Shown here: positions 1-7,825 of the stretch, piece by piece | Layout of the letters: every line of letters starts with the position of its first letter | How positions within the stretch are numbered: position 1 is the first letter of the stretch | Assembly (NCBI GenBank): GCA_944329195.1 | Contig: CALVHX010000007.1 | Coordinates: forward strand, 1-38,513 | Direction: 5' to 3' | DNA from: an uncultured Bacilli bacterium | Lineage (GTDB): Bacteria; Bacillota_I; Bacilli_A; RF39; UBA660 | DNA length: 38,513 nucleotides | Notes under the pieces: generated by a model | Seen by the model: the letters and a program-made list of their open reading frames with translations, nothing else | The model's database searches: none | Told to the model about the DNA's origin: nothing | Made by a program: the position numbers and the translations under genes

Positions 1-51
1 AAGTTATTAAATACTAAAGACATTGCTAAATTGCTAGAAAAAAACACATGA
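1..51 (+). CDS. C-terminal end of an unidentified upstream gene (partial)
   Basis: The frame starting at base 1 is open for 16 codons, ends in TGA at 49-51 and reads KLLNTKDIAKLLEKNT, a charged helical tail. In many Firmicutes ribF (riboflavin kinase/FAD synthetase) lies just upstream of rpsO, so this could be its C-terminus, but the fragment is too short to show that. The separate promoter at 96-124 means the following rpsO need not depend on this gene. Confidence 0.35.
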   Translation, partial: KLLNTKDIAKLLEKNT

Positions 52-95
52 TTTTAAAATTTCATGCGTTTATCCTGTAAATGATTTTAAATCTA

Positions 96-124
96 TTTAC
101 AAAACATAAAATTTAGTGTATTAT
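96..124 (+). promoter_or_regulatory. sigma-A-type promoter for rpsO-pnp
   Basis: TTTACA (96-101) and TATTAT (119-124) are separated by 17 bp, placing the transcription start near 131, right at the beginning of the structured rpsO leader. Confidence 0.65.
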
Positions 125-130
125 TAATAT

Positions 131-182
131 GTTCCTTGGACTTTGTTATAGGTACCTCTTACCTACGGCTAGGTGCAAGGTG
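131..182 (+). promoter_or_regulatory. Structured rpsO leader, candidate S15 autoregulatory element
   Basis: An outer helix CCTTG (134-138)/CAAGG (176-180) encloses a hairpin TAGGT (149-153)/ACCTA (161-165). The segment AGGT (171-174) can pair with the same ACCT (161-164), so two exclusive folds or a pseudoknot are possible. S15 commonly represses its own mRNA through such leaders in several bacterial groups; that this leader does so is inference. Confidence 0.5.
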
Positions 183-206
183 AAATTGAGATAAGGAGGA
201 AAGATT

Positions 207-476
207 ATGGCTTTAAAAAAAGAAGTTAAAACTAAAATCATTAAAGAGTTTGCTAGGGATAGTAAAGATACAGGGTCTCCTGAGGTACAAATAGCGATTC
301 TTACGAATGAGATTAATGCTTTAACAGAACATTTGAAAAACAACAAACAAGATAAGTCTTCTAAAAGAGGATTACTTATTAAGGTTGGTAAGAGAAGAAG
401 TTTATTAAACTATCTTTTGAAGACTGATGTTAAGAGATACAGAGATGTAGTTAAAAAACTTGGATTAAGAAAATAA
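207..476 (+). CDS. rpsO: 30S ribosomal protein S15
   Basis: 89 residues, the normal length of S15, which binds 16S rRNA in the central domain and helps nucleate assembly of the platform of the 30S subunit. The family core is intact: [20 protein letters not shown] near residues 21-40, followed by [16 protein letters not shown], the rRNA-contacting loop with its conserved His, Lys, Asp and Ser. The start follows a good ribosome binding site (TAAGGAGGAAAG, 192-203). A promoter and a structured leader precede it, and a hairpin separates it from pnp. The rpsO-pnp gene pair is the classical arrangement in bacteria, linking a ribosomal protein to the RNA degradation enzyme. Confidence 0.97.
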   Translation: MALKKEVKTKIIKEFARDSKDTGSPEVQIAILTNEINALTEHLKNNKQDKSSKRGLLIKVGKRRSLLNYLLKTDVKRYRDVVKKLGLRK

Positions 477-480
477 AGTA

Positions 481-508
481 GGCACTCTTTTTTGAGTGCC
501 TTTAATTT
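481..508 (+). terminator. Hairpin between rpsO and pnp
   Basis: GGCACTC (481-487), a T6 loop and GAGTGCC (494-500) form a perfect 7-bp stem followed by TTTAATTT. It can act as a partial terminator or an RNA processing site that tunes pnp relative to rpsO, since I see no clear promoter between the two genes. Confidence 0.7.
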
Positions 509-522
509 AGAAGGAAGGAATT

Positions 523-2661
523 ATGGAAAAGAAAGTATTTGAATTAGATTTTTATGGGAGAAAGGTTATTGTAGAGAATGGTGAGCTTGCTAAGCAGGCT
601 GATGGTGCTGTACTTATAAGGTATGGGGATACTGTTGTTTTAAGTACGGCTGTTGTTAGTAAAACGGCTAATTTGCTATCTGATTTTTTCCCTTTAATGG
701 TTTTATATCAGGAAAAGTTATATTCTGTTGGTAAAATACCTGGTGGTTTTATTAAGAGGGAAGGAAAACCTACTGATGCTGCTACTCTTGCTGCAAGAAT
801 GATAGATAGGCCTCTTAGACCACTATTTCCTGAAGATTTTAAAAATGAGGTACAAGTTGTTAATGAAGTATTATCTGTCGATCAAGATAATTCTCCTGAA
901 TTAGCAGCACTTTTTGGTTCATCTTTAGCTTTGTCGATTAGTAAAATACCTTTTAATGGTCCAGTAGCTGCTGTTAAAGTGGGAAGAATAGATGGCGAGT
1001 TTATTATTAATCCTACTGTTTCTCAAGATGAAAAGTCCGATATAAGTCTTACAGTAGCGGGAACTAAAGAGGCTATTAATATGGTCGAAGCAGGAGCTAA
1101 TGAAGTTTCTGAAGAAGATATGCTAGAGGCTTTGTTATTTGGGCACGAGGCTATAAAGAAACTTATCGACTTTGAAAATGAAATAATAAAATCGATTGGC
1201 CAAGAAAAAATGGATTATGATAAATTAGAAATAACCGATGCTTTAAGGGATGAAGTAAACTCTTTAGTTAGAAATAGGTTGGATGAAGCTCTTCGAATTA
1301 AAGATAAATTGGAAAAATATGCCGCTATTGATGCTTTAAAGGAAGAACTAGTTAGTAAATATAATGATGAGAATGAAGACGTTTTAAAACCAGATGAACT
1401 TAAGGAGCTTTTAACGAAAGTATCTTTAATATTTCACGAAATAGAATACGAACTATTTAGAAATATTGTCGTAAAAGAAAAAACACGAGCGGATGGTAGA
1501 GCAATGGATGAGATAAGACCTTTATCGACTGCTATTGACTTGCTTCCTAGAACGCATGGATCAGCTCTTTTTACAAGAGGACAAACACAGGCTTTAGCAA
1601 CAGTTACTTTGGGTGCTTTGGGAGAACATCAAATTCTTGATGGACTTGGAATAGAGGATGCTAAAAGATTTATGCTTCATTATAATTTTCCGGCATTTTC
1701 TGTCGGAGAAACGGGAAGATATGGTGCTCCTGGTAGAAGAGAAATTGGCCATGGTGCTTTAGGTGAGAGAGCCTTATCTTATGTTATACCTAATGAGGAA
1801 GAGTTTCCTTATACAATAAGAGTGGTATCGGAAATTTTAGAAAGTAATGGATCATCGTCGCAAGCTACAATTTGTGCTGGTACTATGGCTCTTATGGCTG
1901 CTGGGGTTCCAATTAGAAAACCAGTTGCGGGAATTGCTATGGGTCTTATTACGCACGAAGAAGATTATACTATTCTTACTGATATTCAAGGTATGGAGGA
2001 TCACTTGGGTGATATGGACTTTAAAGTGGCTGGAACAAGAGATGGTATTACTGCTTTACAGATGGACATAAAAATAAGTGGTATAAATAGGCAAATTCTA
2101 AAAGAGGCTTTGACTCAAGCTAAAAAAGCTAGAATGCAAATACTTGATGTGATTGAAAGACAGATATCAGAGCCTAGAAAAGAAGTATCTAAGTATGCAC
2201 CTAAAACAGAGACTTTTATGATTAATCCAGATAAAATTAAGGATGTAATTGGTCGTGGTGGCGAGATGATTACAAAGATTATTTTGGAGTGCAGTAATGT
2301 TAATACGGTCAACGATATAAAGGCTGTCAAGGTTGATTTAGAAGACGATGGAAGAGTAGTTATATATCATACAGATAGAGATATTATAAATAGAACTGCT
2401 GAAAGAATAAAAAATATTGCAAGAGAGGTAGAAATTGGTAAAGTTTATACTTGCAAAGTTGTTTCTGTTGAAGACTTTGGTTGCTTTGTCGAATTATGGC
2501 CGGGCTGTGAAGGACTTATTCATGTATCTCAACTAGACGTTAAACGTGTCAATAAACCTAGTGATATTGTCAAAGTCGGTGATGAGTTAATCGCTATTGC
2601 TACAGGTTATGATAAAAAAGGTAAACTAAATTTATCTAGAAAAGATTTACTTAAGAAATAG
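523..2661 (+). CDS. pnp: Polyribonucleotide nucleotidyltransferase (PNPase)
   Basis: 712 residues, full length for PNPase, the phosphorolytic 3'-5' exoribonuclease of the RNA degradosome. Two RNase PH-like domains are present; the second (about 315-540) carries the catalytic aspartates in [14 protein letters not shown] (D487 and D493, matching E. coli D486 and D492). The [10 protein letters not shown] and [13 protein letters not shown] segments typical of the active site are present. A KH domain follows, with its GRGG loop at about 576-579, and an S1 RNA-binding domain from about 639 with [20 protein letters not shown]. The ribosome binding site is AAGGAAGG. It probably shares the rpsO transcript, and a terminator follows immediately. 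Confidence 0.98.
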   Translation: MEKKVFELDFYGRKVIVENGELAKQADGAVLIRYGDTVVLSTAVVSKTANLLSDFFPLMVLYQEKLYSVGKIPGGFIKREGKPTDAATLAARMIDRPLRPLFPEDFKNEVQVVNEVLSVDQDNSPELAALFGSSLALSISKIPFNGPVAAVKVGRIDGEFIINPTVSQDEKSDISLTVAGTKEAINMVEAGANEVSEEDMLEALLFGHEAIKKLIDFENEIIKSIGQEKMDYDKLEITDALRDEVNSLVRNRLDEALRIKDKLEKYAAIDALKEELVSKYNDENEDVLKPDELKELLTKVSLIFHEIEYELFRNIVVKEKTRADGRAMDEIRPLSTAIDLLPRTHGSALFTRGQTQALATVTLGALGEHQILDGLGIEDAKRFMLHYNFPAFSVGETGRYGAPGRREIGHGALGERALSYVIPNEEEFPYTIRVVSEILESNGSSSQATICAGTMALMAAGVPIRKPVAGIAMGLITHEEDYTILTDIQGMEDHLGDMDFKVAGTRDGITALQMDIKISGINRQILKEALTQAKKARMQILDVIERQISEPRKEVSKYAPKTETFMINPDKIKDVIGRGGEMITKIILECSNVNTVNDIKAVKVDLEDDGRVVIYHTDRDIINRTAERIKNIAREVEIGKVYTCKVVSVEDFGCFVELWPGCEGLIHVSQLDVKRVNKPSDIVKVGDELIAIATGYDKKGKLNLSRKDLLKK

Positions 2662-2669
2662 TATATTTG

Positions 2670-2706
2670 AAAGGGTTTGAAATTTTATTTGAATCCTTTT
2701 ATTTTT
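2670..2706 (+). terminator. Rho-independent terminator after pnp
   Basis: AAAGGGTTT (2670-2678) pairs with GAATCCTTT (2691-2699), with two G-U pairs, and a T-rich tail follows (TATTTTTT). Confidence 0.65.
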
Positions 2707-2830
2707 TAATATATAGAAAAAAGATACATATAGTAATTAAGGTGTGTATTTGTAAATAGTGTTTTTTTTGCTTTCCCATAGTTTGTTAAAGTATTTTTTA
2801 GTCTTAGTTATATGAAAAATATATATTTTA

Positions 2831-2839
2831 TGCTATACT
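2831..2839 (+). promoter_or_regulatory. Extended -10 promoter of the helicase gene
   Basis: TGCTATACT is an extended -10 element; I see no convincing -35. It lies 24 bp before the ATG of the helicase gene at 2863. Confidence 0.45.
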
Positions 2840-2862
2840 TAGTATAGTAGGAGTGACTGGCT

Positions 2863-5151
2863 ATGGTAAGTGAAGAGTTAGATATTAAGCTTCAGGAATT
2901 TGTATCAAAATTAAATAAAAGAGAGTATATATCTGTGTATTTATATCAAATTGTTCAAAAAAATAATAAATCTCTTATTCCATGTGATTTCGATCTAGAT
3001 GCGTACAATGATAATATTATTTTGCGAGAATATCAAAAATATAAAGATTACTTTGATAATATGTATAGAGGAGTTGATGATAAGATCCATCTTGATGTGG
3101 AACAAATAAAAGCTATCCTATCAGATGAAGATTACTCATTGATTATTGCAGGAGCGGGTACTGGTAAAACTACTACAATGGCTTCTAAAGTGAAATATTT
3201 AGTTGATATTAAAAAAGTAGATCCATCTAAAATTGTTGTCATGAGTTATACAAAGAAAGCTACAGAAGAATTGGAAAAGAGAATTACTATTGATTTTGGT
3301 ATTCCTGCTAAGGTTACTACTTTTCATTCACTTGGTTTGATGCATATAAGAGAAATATTTAAAAATAGAAAATGCTATGTTGTCGATGAAAATGTATGTA
3401 ATAAAATATTTTTTGATTATTTTAAAGAGTATATTTTTCCGTATAAAAATAAGGTAGCGGATTTAATTAATGTGTTTAATGCTACTACGGTTGCTCAAAA
3501 ATGGGTGTTTGGTAGATATTTTAAGGAAAATTATGATAAATATGAGAGATTTGATGATTATTTCGAGGCTTATAAAAAATATCGTCTATCGGAAATAGCA
3601 GACTTAAAGGGATGGATAAAACAGAAGATTGAAAGTGATTTGAATGATGAAACAGTTAGAACTATAAGAGGAGAGGTTGTTAAATCAAAGGGAGAGGGGA
3701 TGATTGCCAATTTTTTATATGAAAATGGTATAGATTATGAATATGAGAAAATATATGAGAAGTTGATGCCGGAGAAGAGGGTATATCGTCCAGATTTTAC
3801 TCTGAATATTGGTGGTGAGGAAGTATATGTTGAATATTTTGGTTTATCTACTTATAATGAAGACGAACTTGGTAGATATAATAAGATAAAAAAAATGAAA
3901 GAATACTACCATCAAGTGCGCCATACAAGATTTATAAAGATAGATTATTATAAGGGAGAAAACATAATACAAACGTTAAAAGATGGCTTGATAAAACTTG
4001 GATTTGTTCCTAATCCTAAATCAAATATAGATATATTTAATACTATAATGGATAATAACAAATTAGTGGAATTATATCCTTTTAAGAATTTTATGTTAAA
4101 AAATATTAATGTTATAAAATCATCTGTTAAGAGGAATAATTATGTTGAAGTAGTAAATACTTATATTTCTTCACTTTCTGATGATGAAAAGAAAATGGCT
4201 ACTACGCAATTTAAATATATTAATGATTTTTATAGATATTATCAGAATAGGTTATATGGTAGCGAAAATTATGGATTTGATTTTGCTGATATGATTTTTT
4301 ATGCGAATCTTTATATAAATAGAATTGGCAGAGATAATAATTTAAATTTTGAATATATAATTATCGATGAGTATCAAGATATTTCTGAAGACCGCTATTT
4401 GCTTACTAAAAGTATTGCTAGACGCAATACTGCTAAAGTAATAGCAGTAGGAGATGATTGGCAGTCTATATTTGCATTTGCGGGATCTAAAATAGATTAT
4501 ATTTATAACTTTTTAAACTATTTTCCAAGTGCTAAACTGCTTAAAATAACGAATACTTACCGGAATAGTAAGCAGTTAATTAATTATTCTGGAAATTTTA
4601 TTATGAGAAATGAAGAGCAAATAAAGAAGGATTTAAAATCGTCTAAAGATATAATAAATCCTATTAGATTTGTACTATTTAAAGAAGATTGCGAATATCA
4701 AACACTAAAGAAATTAATACTTCAAATACATATGTCTAATCCTAATCATAAGATAATGATATTGGCTAGAACTAATAAAATGATAGAAGCTTGTTATGAT
4801 GATCCTGAATTAAAAGATGCTATTGGAACTAAAATAGAGTATGTAGGTTACGAAGATATTAGCATAGATGGCATGACGATACACAAGGCAAAGGGGTTAG
4901 CATCTGATCAAGTGATAATAATTGGTCTAGATCCTTCCTTTCCTAATAATAATATATTTTTCTTTTGGCTAGAATATTTATTTAGATCTAAGCCTCAAAA
5001 AGAGAAAATACCTTTTGCAGAGGAAAGAAGATTATTTTATGTGGCACTGACTAGAACTAAGAATTATGTTCATCTTTTGGTAAATGAAAATCCTAATCTT
5101 CGAAGTCCTTTTATAAATGAAATATACGGTATAATAAAAGAAAATAATTAG
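2863..5151 (+). CDS. Helicase IV (HelD)/UvrD-like superfamily 1 DNA helicase with nuclease-like insertion
   Basis: 762 residues. Superfamily 1A motifs occur in order: Walker A AGAGTGKTT (residues 96-104), motif Ia MSYTKKATEELEKRI, Walker B IIIDEYQDIS (D502, E503), motif III VGDDWQSIFAFAGS, motif V TIHKAKGLASDQVIIIGLD and motif VI RRLFYVALTRTKNYV. Between the first two sits a block at about residues 265-350 with KGEGMIANFLYENGIDYEYE, then YRPDF (P310, D311) and VYVEYFG (E324). E. coli helicase IV carries a comparable insert resembling a PD-(D/E)xK nuclease. It is therefore likely an ATP-driven 3'-5' DNA helicase for repair or recombination. The gene stands alone, with its own promoter and a TAGGAG site before the ATG. 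I do not assign a gene symbol because UvrD-family members are hard to separate by eye. Confidence 0.88.
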   Translation: MVSEELDIKLQEFVSKLNKREYISVYLYQIVQKNNKSLIPCDFDLDAYNDNIILREYQKYKDYFDNMYRGVDDKIHLDVEQIKAILSDEDYSLIIAGAGTGKTTTMASKVKYLVDIKKVDPSKIVVMSYTKKATEELEKRITIDFGIPAKVTTFHSLGLMHIREIFKNRKCYVVDENVCNKIFFDYFKEYIFPYKNKVADLINVFNATTVAQKWVFGRYFKENYDKYERFDDYFEAYKKYRLSEIADLKGWIKQKIESDLNDETVRTIRGEVVKSKGEGMIANFLYENGIDYEYEKIYEKLMPEKRVYRPDFTLNIGGEEVYVEYFGLSTYNEDELGRYNKIKKMKEYYHQVRHTRFIKIDYYKGENIIQTLKDGLIKLGFVPNPKSNIDIFNTIMDNNKLVELYPFKNFMLKNINVIKSSVKRNNYVEVVNTYISSLSDDEKKMATTQFKYINDFYRYYQNRLYGSENYGFDFADMIFYANLYINRIGRDNNLNFEYIIIDEYQDISEDRYLLTKSIARRNTAKVIAVGDDWQSIFAFAGSKIDYIYNFLNYFPSAKLLKITNTYRNSKQLINYSGNFIMRNEEQIKKDLKSSKDIINPIRFVLFKEDCEYQTLKKLILQIHMSNPNHKIMILARTNKMIEACYDDPELKDAIGTKIEYVGYEDISIDGMTIHKAKGLASDQVIIIGLDPSFPNNNIFFFWLEYLFRSKPQKEKIPFAEERRLFYVALTRTKNYVHLLVNENPNLRSPFINEIYGIIKENN

Positions 5152-5239
5152 ATAAAATAGCTGAGATTGTTTGCTAAAAAATATTAATTTGGGTATGGAT
5201 TTAATACTTACAATTTGATAAAATAAAAAGTGATGTGTT

Positions 5240-6235
5240 ATGAAAAAGAAAGTGTATATAATTGTTTTGTCGATAATATTAATTTGTTTGATATTATTAT
5301 TTGTGGATAAGAATACTTATAAAGAGTATAGTAAAGATTTTTACTATATGGATACTTATATTAATGTGAAATTAAATTCTATTAAAAACAAAAGTGAAGT
5401 TGATGCTATTTTCGAAGATATTGATTATCTATATAGTAGCTATCACAAACTTACTGATAGATATACTAGTTATGATGGAATAATTAATGTTTACTATTTG
5501 AATGAGGTTCTTCCCGATGGACAAGAGGTAATTATTGATGAGAGACTAGCCGATATTATTTCTCTTGGGATTGAGTATTATAATAAGACAGATGGTTTAT
5601 TTAATATAGCTGCTGGTAATTTGATAGAGGTATGGAAAGAATTTATTGATGAGTGTAATTTTCTTCCTGATGATAGTGATTTGAATGTCAATATTGATAT
5701 TAATGATATTATCCTTGAGAAAGATACTTACGTTAAAAATAATAATATTAAACTTGATTTGGGAGCGGTTGCTAAAGGATATGTTACTGAACTTGTTGGA
5801 AATTATTTGGAAGATAGTGGTATTTATTCTTATGTAATAAATGCAGGTGGTAATGTTAAGGTTGGAAAAGCTTATGATAAAGAGAGTTTTGTTATTGGAA
5901 TAACTGATCCTAGTAATCCTAGTACTATTTTTACTAAAGTAAACGTTAATAACAAATCTGTTGTAACTTCGGGTAATTATCAAAGATATTGTGTATTAGA
6001 TAATATTAATTACAACCATATTATTAACCCCAAAACTAGATATCCTGTCAGTGATAAAATGGCTGTTACTGTGGTGGGAAATAGTTCTACTATTTCGGAT
6101 ATTTATAGCACGTATTTATATATTTTACCGGTGGAAGATGGGCTTGAACTAGTTAACTCTAATCCTGATATTGAGGCTATTTGGTATATTGATGAAAAAA
6201 CTATAGTAAGAAGTGATAATTTTAATTATGAATAA
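5240..6235 (+). CDS. apbE: FAD:protein FMN transferase (ApbE family)
   Basis: 331 residues, typical for ApbE, which transfers FMN from FAD to a Ser/Thr of target proteins outside the membrane. Family landmarks are MDTYINVKL, DGLFNIAAGNLIEVW, LDLGAVAKGYVTELV, YVINAGGNVKVGK, SVVTSGNYQRY, HIINPKTRYPVSDKMAVTVV and STISDIYST, whose Asp is the usual Mg ligand. The N-terminus is one hydrophobic segment (about 5-22). It has a Cys, but ILIC is a poor lipobox, so an anchor is more likely than a lipoprotein. It overlaps the NusG-II gene and is followed by a Gx-type membrane gene, a common Firmicutes trio linked to extracytoplasmic flavin redox chemistry. A candidate substrate is the FMN-binding lipoprotein at 12193-12645. 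Confidence 0.93.
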   Translation: MKKKVYIIVLSIILICLILLFVDKNTYKEYSKDFYYMDTYINVKLNSIKNKSEVDAIFEDIDYLYSSYHKLTDRYTSYDGIINVYYLNEVLPDGQEVIIDERLADIISLGIEYYNKTDGLFNIAAGNLIEVWKEFIDECNFLPDDSDLNVNIDINDIILEKDTYVKNNNIKLDLGAVAKGYVTELVGNYLEDSGIYSYVINAGGNVKVGKAYDKESFVIGITDPSNPSTIFTKVNVNNKSVVTSGNYQRYCVLDNINYNHIINPKTRYPVSDKMAVTVVGNSSTISDIYSTYLYILPVEDGLELVNSNPDIEAIWYIDEKTIVRSDNFNYE

Positions 6236-6584
6236 AAGTGATGTAAAAATTGTTGTTATTATTATATTGCTAGCGGGTTTTTCTTATATTATATTTAATT
6301 TAGTGAAAGAAAATGGAAATACTGCTTTTGTATATTATGAAGATAAAATAATACTAACTATAGATTTAAATATTAATAAAGAGTATGTGGTTCAGGGATT
6401 ACTTGGAGATGTGGTTATAGAAGTTAAAGATAAAAATATAAGAGTAAAGGAGGAAAGCTCTCCTAAACATTTATGTAGTCTTCAGGGATATACAGATAGT
6501 AGTTCTAAACCAATAATTTGTCTTCCTAATAAAATAGTCATTAAAGTTGGAGGCGGTGACGATATTGATGGGGTGGTGTACTAG
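6228..6584 (+). CDS. NusG domain II-containing membrane-anchored protein
   Basis: About 118 residues from the ATG at 6228. A GTG at 6213 in the same frame is possible but has no ribosome binding site, whereas AAGAAGTGA lies ahead of the ATG. One N-terminal membrane segment (about 6-23) is followed by a small extracytoplasmic beta domain. The paired Cys residues in KHLCSLQGY and KPIICLPNKIVIKV match the NusG domain II family found beside ApbE and Gx genes; the real NusG is unrelated in function. The gene overlaps apbE by 8 bp and abuts the next ATG, so the three are co-translated. The exact role is unknown; the family is associated with Rnf-like or flavin-based electron transfer loci. Confidence 0.8.
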   Translation: MNKSDVKIVVIIILLAGFSYIIFNLVKENGNTAFVYYEDKIILTIDLNINKEYVVQGLLGDVVIEVKDKNIRVKEESSPKHLCSLQGYTDSSSKPIICLPNKIVIKVGGGDDIDGVVY

Positions 6585-7097
6585 ATGAAAACTAAGAGAA
6601 TAACGACTATATCAATGCTTACTGCTATTTCTGTTGTTATAGCTATTATTGAAAGTTATTTTACTTTTTTAAATGGTATTGTTCCTGGACTGAAATTAGG
6701 GCTTGCCAATATTATTATAGTTTTTGCACTATACAATTATGATTTTAAGACTTCTCTGTTGATATCTGTGATGAGAGTCATTATTGTATCTTTGGTTAGG
6801 ACTGGTTTTGGACTTAACTTTTTCTTCTCTTTGGGAGGAGCAATTTTTAGTATTGTAGCAATGTCTTTAGTTAAGAAGACTAAACTTTCGATAGTGGGAG
6901 TATCTGTAGTTGGTAGTGTATTTCATGGCATTGGGCAAGTATTAGTGGGAAGTATTATTTTGAATAATCATTATGTTATCTACTATTTACCATATTTGCT
7001 ATTGTTATCTATTCCAACTGGTGTATTGATAGGTATAATTGCCAAAAGAATATTAAGTTATGATATATTAAAATTAATGAATAATGAAAAAAAATAA
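6585..7097 (+). CDS. Gx transporter / heptaprenyl diphosphate synthase component I-family membrane protein
   Basis: 170 residues with about five hydrophobic spans. The N-terminus TISMLTAISVVIAIIESYF and the following GIVPGLKLGLANIIIVFAL are characteristic of the Gx/Hpre_diP_synt_I family, which resembles the substrate-binding S subunits of ECF vitamin transporters. The ATG immediately follows the stop of the NusG-II gene (TAGATG). The old name 'heptaprenyl diphosphate synthase component I' is historical. Beside apbE and NusG-II the more likely role is in flavin or quinone supply to a membrane redox system; that is inference from context. Confidence 0.82.
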   Translation: MKTKRITTISMLTAISVVIAIIESYFTFLNGIVPGLKLGLANIIIVFALYNYDFKTSLLISVMRVIIVSLVRTGFGLNFFFSLGGAIFSIVAMSLVKKTKLSIVGVSVVGSVFHGIGQVLVGSIILNNHYVIYYLPYLLLLSIPTGVLIGIIAKRILSYDILKLMNNEKK

Positions 7098-7115
7098 AAA
7101 AATGTGAAAAGATAG

Positions 7116-7144
7116 TTGACATATCTTTTTCTTTTTAATATAAT
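7116..7144 (+). promoter_or_regulatory. Consensus promoter of the NAD salvage cluster
   Basis: TTGACA (7116-7121) and TATAAT (7139-7144) are perfect consensus boxes with 17-bp spacing, one of the strongest promoters in the window. A promoter this strong is usually restrained by a repressor; see the inverted repeat at 7147-7175. Confidence 0.85.
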
Positions 7145-7146
7145 AT

Positions 7147-7175
7147 TAATAACAGAAGCGATGAGTCTGTTATTA
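7147..7175 (+). promoter_or_regulatory. 10-bp inverted repeat at the transcription start: candidate NrtR operator
   Basis: TAATAACAGA (7147-7156) and TCTGTTATTA (7166-7175) are exact inverse complements separated by 9 bp. The repeat starts 3 bp after the -10 box and covers the expected start site, an ideal repressor position. The cluster it controls ends in a gene for the NAD-cycle repressor NrtR. As RNA it would also form a hairpin, so a 5'-UTR role cannot be excluded. There is no T-tract, so it is not a terminator. Confidence 0.6.
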
Positions 7176-7219
7176 TTTTAAAGAATGATATTAACATTAT
7201 GTTAATAAGAGGAGGAAAG

Positions 7220-7825
7220 ATGAAAAATAAATTAAATGAGATAAGGGAGCTACTTATTGTAGTCGATATGGTAAATGGTTTTATAAGAGAAGGAGCACTT
7301 GCTGATTGTGGTCTTACTCAGATTGTTCCAGAAATTGTTAAAATGGTTGTAGAGTATCAGAAGAGAGGGCAAGGAATTTTGTTTGTTAAAGATGAGCATA
7401 CGGATAGAAGTGCAGAGTTTAAAAATTTTCCTGTTCATTGTTTGAAGGGAGCAAGTGAATGTGAATTAATAGAAGAACTTAAAAAGTATGAGAAAGACAA
7501 TATGTCGATCGTGAAAAATTCTACTAGTGCTATCTTTGCGCATGGTTTTCTTAAACTTATTGATTTAATGCCGAATTTGAAGAGAGTAGTTGGATGTGGT
7601 GTGGAAGCAGATATTTGTGTTCTCAATTTGTTTATTCCTTTAAAAAATTATTTTGATCAAAATAACAGATATGTGGATGTCTTTGTTGTTGAAGATGCCA
7701 TAGACACTTTTAATACACCTTGTCATCCTAGAGATGTGTATTTGAATGCTAGTAAATTACTAATGCGACAATCTGGTATTAAATTGGTTAAGAAATATAA
7801 ATTTGATAGAGAAGGAGATTTATGA
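7220..7825 (+). CDS. pncA: Nicotinamidase (isochorismatase-like cysteine hydrolase)
   Basis: 201 residues from the ATG at 7220, chosen because GGAGGA (7211-7216) sits just upstream; an ATG at 7199 lies before that site. Nicotinamidase deamidates nicotinamide to nicotinate, the first step of NAD salvage. The catalytic triad is visible as Asp in LLIVVDMVNGF, Lys in MSIVKNSTSA and Cys in GCGVEADICVLN. The metal site follows the usual D-x-H...H pattern in FVKDEHTDRSAEF and FPVHCLKG. The stop overlaps the start of pncB (ATGA), so translation is coupled. It is the first gene after the consensus promoter and putative operator. Confidence 0.93.
   Translation: MKNKLNEIRELLIVVDMVNGFIREGALADCGLTQIVPEIVKMVVEYQKRGQGILFVKDEHTDRSAEFKNFPVHCLKGASECELIEELKKYEKDNMSIVKNSTSAIFAHGFLKLIDLMPNLKRVVGCGVEADICVLNLFIPLKNYFDQNNRYVDVFVVEDAIDTFNTPCHPRDVYLNASKLLMRQSGIKLVKKYKFDREGDL

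Noticed and set aside
5597-5983. Long minus-strand open frame inside apbE
   Set aside because: It is a shadow of the apbE coding frame: Ile/Asn/Ser-rich, with no ribosome binding site, opposite a clearly conserved gene.
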